Positions 34,925 to 42,200 of a stretch of 64,000 nt of DNA are shown one piece after another (the stretch's first letter is position 1; each line of letters begins with the position of its first letter). Both the position numbers and the translations under genes were made by a program. The notes below the pieces were generated by a model. It worked only from the letters and a program-made list of their open reading frames with translations, was not told the DNA's origin and made no database searches. Location: assembly GCF_014281125.1 (NCBI RefSeq), contig NZ_JACOEA010000001.1, positions 496,001 through 560,000 of the forward strand, in the 5' to 3' direction. This stretch comes from Lawsonibacter celer (GTDB lineage: Bacteria > Bacillota > Clostridia > Oscillospirales > Oscillospiraceae).

Positions 34925-36652
34925 TCAGCCCATGGGTCCGCCGGGCATACCGCCGCCGCCCATATTGGGCATACCGCCACCCCCGCCGCCAAAGCTGCTG
35001 GGATCAAAGCCGCTGGGGAAGCTGCTGTCGTCTCCGCTGGAGCTGGTGGTATCGCCGCCGCTTGGCGCCGACTGTTGGTATCGGGTGAATACCTCCACGT
35101 TCTGCTCCACGCCGGAGAGTATCTGCACATACTGGCTGTTGCTGGCTCCCACCTCCACGGGCACGGCATAGAAGCCGTCCGGAACCACACCGTCCTCCAG
35201 GTCCACGGCGTTTTCCGGCTTTGTATCCGCCTTTACAAACAGGCAGGTGCCCTCTGTCGTGCTCTTCAGCGCGTCGATGGGCGCCAGAACACCCTCCTCT
35301 GTGTCCCCTACACTGATATAATAGGAAACATTGACTCCCGCGGAAAGCGCCCCCTCAGAGGGAATGGTAATGGTAATCGGGAAATAGGCCACGCCGTTGG
35401 AGTTGGTGGCCTCGTAGCTGATCTCGGTCACCGTTCCGGTGTAGGTTTCGCTCTCGCCGCTGGAACTGGATTTGACAATCTGTACCTCCATGCCCATTTC
35501 GATCTTGTCAATGTCCAGCTCATCAATGTTGGCGCTGATCTCCATGTTGTCCAGGTTGTAGACCGCTACCGCCGTACTGCCGGAGCGCGGCGTCTCACCC
35601 TCCCGGACGTTTACCATGATTACTTTGCCGGAGACCTCGGAGGTGACGTTGTAATCGCTTCGCTTTTCCTCGACCTCCGCCATTCTCTCCTGATAAGTAA
35701 CAATGCGCTCCTGTGCCTGTGTAATTTTTTCCTGTGCCGAGGCGATCTGGTCCCGGTAGTCAGAGCCGTCAATGGTAATCAGCGTCTGCCCGGCGCTCAC
35801 CTTCTGATAGTCCACCGTATTTACCGTTAGCAGTTCGCCGGCCGCCTCAGCGGTTAAGGTCTTGCTGTTGTAGTATTCCAGACTGCCCTCCACCGCCGGG
35901 TAGAGCTTTCCACCCGAGTCGGCGGTCACCCAGGCCGCTCCGGTCATCCCTTCGGTCAGTGCGCCCGGATTATCCAATGTAATGGTGACCGCAAACGTGC
36001 GGGTCCCCTCCGCCGTGAGGCGCTCCACCTTCTCAATATCAGTTACCGTGCCTGTAAAGGTGTTCATCAAGCTAGAAATGGACACCCCCGCGGCCATACC
36101 CACATAGATCTGGTCCTCATAGGCATAGCTGAAATATTCTGTAAGAGTCATTTTACTGTCGTCCACCAGAGTCAGCAGGCTGGTCCCCTTCTGCACCTCG
36201 TCGCCCTGCTCCACGTTCAGCTCCATAACGCTGCCGGAAAAGGGCGCCTGCACCGTCAGCGCGGACAAGGTCTCCTGAAGCTCAGACAGCTGGTCCTTAT
36301 ATTCGTCAATCTGGTCGTTCAGATTGTCGATTTGCGTCTGGTATTCGTCAATCTGGTCGTCCAGCTCACTGTCGTCCTGTGTGTACAATGGATCTCCAGC
36401 CTCCACTGTGTCACCGGCGGAGACGTATACCGCAGTAATTTTTGCCTCATCGGAGGCCGCGGTAACCGTATAGCTGTCCGCCGGAATGGTGGTTCCAGTC
36501 CCCTCGAGGGTAGTGGCCAGCGAGCCGTATGTGGTCGTGCCGGTCAGCGTCACCTGTTCGTCTTCGGAAAAAAACAGAGCCTTCACCCCAAACGCTGACC
36601 CGGCCGTCAGGGCCAGCACCAATCCTGCGATGACGATTCGTTTCTTTTTCAC
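34925..36652 (-). CDS. Membrane-fusion/adaptor subunit of the exporter (575 aa)
   Basis: The start is a GTG (36652) with GGGAGG eight bases upstream, giving KKKRIVIAGLVLALTAGSAF as an N-terminal anchor or signal. Next come biotinyl-lipoyl halves (TVEAGDPLYTQDDSELDD; VQAPFSGSVMELNVEQGDEV) around a coiled coil (QIDNLNDQIDEYKDQLSELQ), and a second coiled-coil region (AQEKITQAQERIVTYQERMA). This matches HlyD/MacA-like adaptors such as YknX. The tail is Ser- then Gly/Met-rich (GGGGGGMPNMGGGGMPGG). Two separate lipoyl/coil sections make it longer than a usual 400-aa adaptor. It is the first gene of the operon. Confidence 0.88.
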   Translation of the reverse strand: MKKKRIVIAGLVLALTAGSAFGVKALFFSEDEQVTLTGTTTYGSLATTLEGTGTTIPADSYTVTAASDEAKITAVYVSAGDTVEAGDPLYTQDDSELDDQIDEYQTQIDNLNDQIDEYKDQLSELQETLSALTVQAPFSGSVMELNVEQGDEVQKGTSLLTLVDDSKMTLTEYFSYAYEDQIYVGMAAGVSISSLMNTFTGTVTDIEKVERLTAEGTRTFAVTITLDNPGALTEGMTGAAWVTADSGGKLYPAVEGSLEYYNSKTLTAEAAGELLTVNTVDYQKVSAGQTLITIDGSDYRDQIASAQEKITQAQERIVTYQERMAEVEEKRSDYNVTSEVSGKVIMVNVREGETPRSGSTAVAVYNLDNMEISANIDELDIDKIEMGMEVQIVKSSSSGESETYTGTVTEISYEATNSNGVAYFPITITIPSEGALSAGVNVSYYISVGDTEEGVLAPIDALKSTTEGTCLFVKADTKPENAVDLEDGVVPDGFYAVPVEVGASNSQYVQILSGVEQNVEVFTRYQQSAPSGGDTTSSSGDDSSFPSGFDPSSFGGGGGGMPNMGGGGMPGGPMG

Positions 36653-36688
36653 ATATACGTCCTCCCGTCTCAAATGATCTCGTTGGGG

Positions 36689-36721
36689 AGTATAGCGTTC
36701 CAAGCTGAAATTACCCTGAAA
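36689..36721 (-). promoter_or_regulatory. Exporter-operon promoter with OmpR-type direct repeats
   Basis: On the minus strand TTTCAG-N5-TTTCAG (36716-36721 and 36705-36710, 11-bp period) is followed after exactly ten bases by TATACT (36689-36694). No good -35 is present, as in activator-dependent promoters. The same layout occurs at 36783-36815 before the regulator gene. Confidence 0.75.
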
Positions 36722-36782
36722 GCGGCCGGGAAAAATTGTTAACACTCTGTAAAACCTTTTTTATAAAAAGTTGTTACAATGA

Positions 36783-36815
36783 TTTCAGAGAAATTTCAGG
36801 TTGCGCTTCTATACT
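36783..36815 (+). promoter_or_regulatory. Response-regulator promoter with matching direct repeats
   Basis: TTTCAG-N5-TTTCAG (36783-36788, 36794-36799), ten bases, then TATACT (36810-36815). Its spacing is identical to the facing exporter promoter, which points to autoregulation by the adjacent response regulator. Confidence 0.75.
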
Positions 36816-36848
36816 GAAAGAAAATAAAATCAGAAGGAAGAATGTCGC

Positions 36849-37526
36849 ATGCGGGTATTGATCGTAGAAGATGAGCGCCGGCTGGCGGAGGCCTTGGGGC
36901 AAATTATAGAGGAGCAACGTTACCACGCGGACGTGGTTTATGACGGCGCGGATGGGCTGGATTACGCACTTACAGGCCAGTATGATGTGATCATTCTGGA
37001 TGTTATGCTGCCCAGGCTGGACGGCTTTCAGGTGGCCCGCCGGCTCCGGGACGCCCATATCTCCACGCCGATCCTGATGCTGACCGCAAGAGACGAGGTG
37101 CCGGACAAAATTAACGGTCTGGACTGCGGCGCGGACGACTATATGACCAAGCCTTTTGACGCTGGTGAGCTTCTGGCGCGGGTACGCGCCCTGACCCGCC
37201 GTCAGGGCGAAGTACAGGGGGAGTTTCTTACCGTTGGGGACCTGACGCTGACGATGTCCACACGGCAGCTCTCCTGCGCCGGCCGCTCCGTACGGCTTGG
37301 CTTCAAGGAGTTTGAGGTGCTCCGGCTGCTCATGTCCCACGCTAAGGCGTTGGTGCCCAAGGAGGAGATCATTGAGCGGGTGTGGGGGCTAGACTCGGAT
37401 GCGGAGGACAACAATGTGGAGGTGTACATCTCATTTTTGAGGAAAAAGCTCACCTTTTTGGAGACACAGGTCAGCATCGGCACAGTCCGAAAGGTCGGCT
37501 ACCACCTGGAGGTGCCCGTCTCGTGA
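36849..37526 (+). CDS. OmpR/PhoB-family response regulator
   Basis: The receiver domain (1-120) has the acidic pair (VEDERR), the phosphoryl Asp in YDVIILDVMLPRLDGF, the Thr in ILMLTARDE and the Lys in YMTKPF. A winged-helix DNA-binding domain follows (about 130-222: LGFKEFEVLRLLMSHAKALV, NNVEVYISFLRKKL). Length (225 aa) is normal. It is divergent from the exporter operon and coupled to the histidine kinase by a GTGA overlap. The direct repeats in both facing promoters are probably its targets. Confidence 0.94.
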   Translation: MRVLIVEDERRLAEALGQIIEEQRYHADVVYDGADGLDYALTGQYDVIILDVMLPRLDGFQVARRLRDAHISTPILMLTARDEVPDKINGLDCGADDYMTKPFDAGELLARVRALTRRQGEVQGEFLTVGDLTLTMSTRQLSCAGRSVRLGFKEFEVLRLLMSHAKALVPKEEIIERVWGLDSDAEDNNVEVYISFLRKKLTFLETQVSIGTVRKVGYHLEVPVS

Positions 37527-38788
37527 TTCGGAAGCTGCGCCGGAAATTTATTCTGATCAACCTCACGCTGGTCAGCCTGGTATTGGTTGTGGTTTTTGCC
37601 ATCCTCGTGGCCTCCAACGCCAGACGGCTCTCGGACCAGAGCACAGCGGTCATGAACATGGCACTGGAGTGGCGGGACGGGGAGGCTCCTCCCCGCTTCG
37701 TGTTTGACTTCCCGCAGCCGGAACAACCGGAGGACGACACGCCCAGGCAGCACCGGCAGTCCTTTCCCATGGTGCCTGTCTTTGTCATAACCCTGAACGA
37801 CGGGGAGATCACCTCCATCAACGACGGCGGCCGGGTGGACGTGTCGGAGGAGGCGGCGGAACAGGCGGTGGAGGCCGCTTTGGATGCAGGAACCGAGTCC
37901 GGCGTTTTACGCAGTTTGGGGCTTCGCTTTCAAACCGCTTCCGATGCAGACGGTGCCCTTCGCATCGCCTTTGCAGACCGGAGCTGGGAGACGCAGTCCC
38001 TGACTAGTCTGATTCTCACCTGCCTGTTGGTCTGGGCGTTGGCGCTGCTGGGTTTCTTCTTCATCAGCCTCTTCCTCTCCTCCCTGGCTCTGCGTCCTGC
38101 AGAGCGCGCCTGGCAGCAGCAGCGGCAGTTTGTGGCCGACGCCTCCCATGAGCTCAAGACCCCGCTTACTGTTATTCTGGCCAACTCCGGTATTCTGCTC
38201 GCCCACCGCGTGGAACTGGGCCAGCAGGCGAAATGGGTGGAGTATATTCAGGAAGAGGCCGGCCAGATGAAGGGATTGGTGGAGGATCTGCTCTTTCTGG
38301 CCAAAAGCGACGCCTCCCGTTGCAGTGCCACACCCTCGCCGGTTCCGATCAGCGACATCGTCACAAGCTGCCTGCTCCCCTTTGAATCGGTCGCTTTTGA
38401 AGCCGAGGTAACCTTAGACAGCCATATCACGCCCGGCCTTTTTATCACCGGGGATGAAGGTCAATTGCGCCGCTTGGTCATGATTCTGTTGGATAATGCG
38501 GTCAAATACGCCGGAAGCGGCGGCTCGGTTTCTCTATCCCTTACCAATCAGCCGGAGCGGCTGCGCCTGAGCGTACACAATACCGGCGCTCCCATTCCGC
38601 CGGAACATCTTCCCCACCTGTTTGAGCGATTTTTCCGCGCCGATGCGTCCCGCGACCGCGCGCAGGGCGGTTACGGCCTTGGGCTGGCGATCGCCAAAAG
38701 CATCACAGAGCTCCATCGGGGCAGAATTTCCGTTTCCAGCACCGCTCAGGAGGGCACCACCTTTACAGTGCTGCTCCCCTCAAAGTAG
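37523..38788 (+). CDS. Sensor histidine kinase
   Basis: The start is a GTG overlapping the regulator stop (IRKLRRKFILINLTLVSLVL). Two membrane helices (about 10-30 and 165-190) flank an extracellular domain of about 130 residues. The HisKA box is FVADASHELKTPLTVILANSG; the ATPase domain has the N-box ILLDNAVKYAGSGG and G-boxes near GGYGLGLAIAKSI. Length is 421 aa. With the regulator and exporter it forms a sensing-and-export unit, similar in plan to antimicrobial-peptide detox modules, but the signal is unknown. Confidence 0.93.
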   Translation: MIRKLRRKFILINLTLVSLVLVVVFAILVASNARRLSDQSTAVMNMALEWRDGEAPPRFVFDFPQPEQPEDDTPRQHRQSFPMVPVFVITLNDGEITSINDGGRVDVSEEAAEQAVEAALDAGTESGVLRSLGLRFQTASDADGALRIAFADRSWETQSLTSLILTCLLVWALALLGFFFISLFLSSLALRPAERAWQQQRQFVADASHELKTPLTVILANSGILLAHRVELGQQAKWVEYIQEEAGQMKGLVEDLLFLAKSDASRCSATPSPVPISDIVTSCLLPFESVAFEAEVTLDSHITPGLFITGDEGQLRRLVMILLDNAVKYAGSGGSVSLSLTNQPERLRLSVHNTGAPIPPEHLPHLFERFFRADASRDRAQGGYGLGLAIAKSITELHRGRISVSSTAQEGTTFTVLLPSK

Positions 38789-38801
38789 AGACAGGAACAG
38801 G

Positions 38802-38838
38802 AAAAGTCCGCTGGTTTTTGCCGGCGGACTTTTTTAAT
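38802..38838 (+). terminator. Terminator after the two-component genes
   Basis: The stem AAAAGTCCGCTGG / CCGGCGGACTTTT (one G-T pair) is followed by TTTT. Nothing else is clear between here and the promoter at 38942. Confidence 0.88.
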
Positions 38839-38941
38839 CCCGCAGAAAGCCGTATCGGTGCCAGGCATTCTTCCTGCCGTGTTGTCGTTTGGCCCTTCAG
38901 TCCATTTTTATAGACAGGTGACCAAAAGCGTCAAAAAATAC

Positions 38942-38970
38942 TTGGAACTCGTGTACAAATCTGGTATAAC
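38942..38970 (+). promoter_or_regulatory. Promoter of the cobalamin-riboswitch operon
   Basis: TTGGAA (38942-38947), 17 bases and TATAAC (38965-38970). The predicted start is near 38977, about 20 bases before the riboswitch P1 stem. Confidence 0.7.
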
Positions 38971-38995
38971 TATATTTGAAAATTGAATCGGAATG

Positions 38996-39111
38996 GGAAC
39001 GACGCGCCCAGAGTGGTTCTCTGGTAGCGGAATGGGGTGAGAAGCCCCGCGAGCGGGTCACTGTGATGCCTGTAACCAAGAGGCTAAGTCAGATACGCAA
39101 AGCGTCGTTCC
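38996..39111 (+). promoter_or_regulatory. Cobalamin riboswitch aptamer
   Basis: The P1 stem pairs GGAACGACGC (38996-39005) with GCGTCGTTCC (39102-39111). Inside are the conserved core GGTGAGAAGCCCCGCGAG, GCGGGTCACTGTGA (39053-39066) and a B12-box-like AAGTCAGATACGC (39085-39097). These match the cobalamin aptamer. A rho-independent terminator follows at 39154, so binding most likely ends transcription and turns the operon off when B12 is plentiful. Confidence 0.88.
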
Positions 39112-39153
39112 AGCGCACCCTGCCTGTACTGGGGCTGCATGGACAGAAAAAGG

Positions 39154-39194
39154 AAGTCCGCACGGTCAAGCAGGAGCGCCGTGCGGACTTTTTG
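39154..39194 (+). terminator. Riboswitch expression-platform terminator
   Basis: A 12-bp stem AAGTCCGCACGG / CCGTGCGGACTT with a 13-base loop is followed by TTTG. It lies between the aptamer and the first gene, 94 bases before its start. Confidence 0.85.
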
Positions 39195-39287
39195 TATGGA
39201 ATTATTATCCATTTATATTTTTATTTGGATAATAACGCCCGCACGCTTCAGCTTCATTCAACTAAAACGAGAAGGAGAATCCAAAGA

Positions 39288-42200
39288 ATGAAGAAACGCA
39301 TACTATCCATGCTCCTGGCCCTCGCCCTGACCCTGGGCCTGTTCCCTGCCGCCGCACGGGCGGAGGAGGCCTCTGTAGCCAGCATCACGGTACAGTTGAC
39401 GCTCTATGAAAAAGGGCAGTTTGCCAAGGACAAAGACGGCAGAATCATGTTCCAGCGCTCCGTCACGGTCACGGATGACAACGGCGACGGAACATACAGC
39501 CTGAACGAGGCTCTGCTGGCCGCCCATACCGCTTATTGCTCCGCCGGAGCGGACGGTTATACCGTTTCCGGTTCTTGGGTCACTCAGCTATGGGGGACCG
39601 CAACCTCTGATTACGGCTTCTACAAAAACAACGCCGTGACCGGCACGGTGGATGCGGAGGCTCTGGCGGATGGGGATCAGATCACCGCCTTTACTTACTA
39701 TGACACCGCCGGCTATTCCGACCGCTACTCCTTTTTTACTGAGGCGGAGAAAACGGTCACGGCCGGAGAAGAATTTACGCTGACCCTGATGTCCTGGGGT
39801 TATGACGGGAACTTTAATCCTGTTCAAGCCCCGGTGGCGGCCGCCCCCATCGGCGCTTACGATCTGGACACCGGCACCTATTCCGTGCCGTCCGCATTCC
39901 GGGGCGAACACATCTATGGCGATATTTACAGCCAAACGGTATCCACCTCCACCAGCGGCAGTGTTACATTTTCGATTACAGAGCTTGGCACTTATTATGT
40001 GACAGCACAGCATAATTCTCCCGGTTATTCCACCTACAACGACGATGGAAGCACATCGCCCAACTATCTGGTTCCGCCGATGTGCAAGGTAACGGTAACT
40101 TCTGCCCAATCTGCTCCCAGAAGCATCACTATTGTCTCGGATAACGGGAACCCCATGCTAGGCGGATCACTGATCGGCAAGACCGGCGATACCTTTTCAT
40201 TCAAGGTACTGGACCAGGACGGAAACGAGACACCGGTGACCTGGAAAAAAACGTATTCTTATGTAGACGGTAGCATCGACGCCAACACCGGCGTATATAC
40301 TGCCGGCTCCGTGAGCGCTGGTTCAAGCTCCAGCCTCTATTTTACTGCCACTTCCACCCTTGACAGCAACATCTCAGCCCAGATTACACTCTCGCTTAAA
40401 GGCTATGCGTTCAGTTCTTATCAAAAGGAACAGTCCGTCGCCCTCTCTGCAGACGGCCAAACCGCTCAAAGCATCTCTGTCAGCGGAGGAGTCTCCGGCC
40501 ACACTGTCTGGAGTTATGATGAAACAGCAGCCGCCGGGATTGCCGCGCTGGCCGCCGACCCGGGCAGCGGCACCTCCATCAAGTTCAACGCCCTGCGCCC
40601 CGGGCGCTTTACGGTCTCATTTTATCTGGAGGGATACCCCTCCATGTCTGACACGGCCGCCCTGACCATTACAGGCGTTGCGGTGGAGGACGCTGCTGGC
40701 AGCCAGGGCAAGACCTACCTGACACGGACCGCGGCCCAGCCCAGCCCTACCGCTCAGTTGACCGCCTACGTGGCCGAGGACCGCACTGTGGCAGGCTGGA
40801 GCAGTGCGGATGAGAGCATCACCACTGTGGATGAAAACGGCTTGGTCACTGCCAAGGGCGTGGGGAGCGTTCTCATCACCGCCACCGACAGCGCAGGAAC
40901 CAGGGGCGGCATCAAGGTCGTTGTCCAGGACGGCGAAACGCCCTATTTCGAGGCGCTGGAGTTTTCGACATCCGCACTCACCAGCGGCTCATGGACAACC
41001 GGCTCCACCTTTTCTCCCACAAAGCTGGAATACGGCCTTCCCATCAGGAGCTACAGCACCAGCTCCCTCACACTCCAAGCCGCCACGCTCTATAACAGCG
41101 ACAAATATATTGCCACAGCGGAATACACGGATGCCAATGGAGCGCCTCAGTGTGTCACCGTCAACAGCGGAAAAATGACAACCCTTCCCAATCAGCCCTT
41201 TGACGACTCCAGCCTGACCATCACCCTGGCCGACAGGGCAAATCCAGACAACAAGACGGTCTATACCTTCCATGTGGCCCGGCCCCGGGATACCTCCAAG
41301 GCCATCAAAAGCAATGGTATCGTACTTGCGCCGGACGGGCGGAGCCTTTTGAGCACGAAGTATAACGGCTACACCGAGGGCACTATGCTCAAAGCGGATG
41401 AGAGCGGCGCGCTTACCTCCGGCACCGGCGTTACCAGTACCCAGAAATATTACCGCGTGTACGCCCTGGACAGTCTGGAGCGGTTCTCCCTGACCCTGAC
41501 TCCCAGCACAGGCTATGCTCATATGCGCTACTCCACGGACAATGGAGCAACCTGGACCGAGCTGCCCCAGGGTGGCGGCGCCACCGGCACGCTCTCCTTC
41601 CCTGCCGCCGGGGACAAGGTGGTCCAGGTGCGGATTGAAATTCTGGACGATAAGACCTATTCGGACAATAGTAAAGCCGGCAAGTCCGGCTTTGCCTCCG
41701 GTGAGCCGGAGGTCTACACCGTATGGGTGGAACAGGCAGACGCCTCGGCCGGCAGCGCCCGGATTCTGACCGCCTCCTCTGTCGTCGGCGACTGGTATCC
41801 TGCCTTTGATCCTGAAATCACCTCTTATAACCTCGTGGTCCCGAACGACACAACCGACTTGTCCACTATCCTCTATACTGTCTCCGAGGGCGCGGTGGTG
41901 AAGCTGGGCAGCGCCGTGCAGGCTCCGGATGACAACGGTGTTTATTCCCTGCCGCTGAAAACAACGTCTCAGTCCCTGACCATTACATCCGCGGCCGGCA
42001 GCGTGATCAATACATACAGCTTCAAGGCGCTGAAGAAGAGCAAATATGACGTGCCGGACAAAGTGGTGGACTATCTGTGCATCAACAGCCAGTATACCAA
42101 CGGCGGGTATGGCGTGCAACCGGAGTTGACCTTATCAGGCAGCCTGAAATCCCTGGGCAATTTCGGCGGGTATATTACCTATTACTATGAGACTCCTCTG

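Noticed and set aside
36774..37340. 188-codon minus-strand ORF opposite the response regulator
   Set aside because: Shadow of the regulator gene, which has complete receiver and DNA-binding motifs.
38976..39287. In-frame upstream extension of the giant surface protein
   Set aside because: The stretch is the cobalamin riboswitch and terminator; the signal peptide and RBS place the start at 39288.
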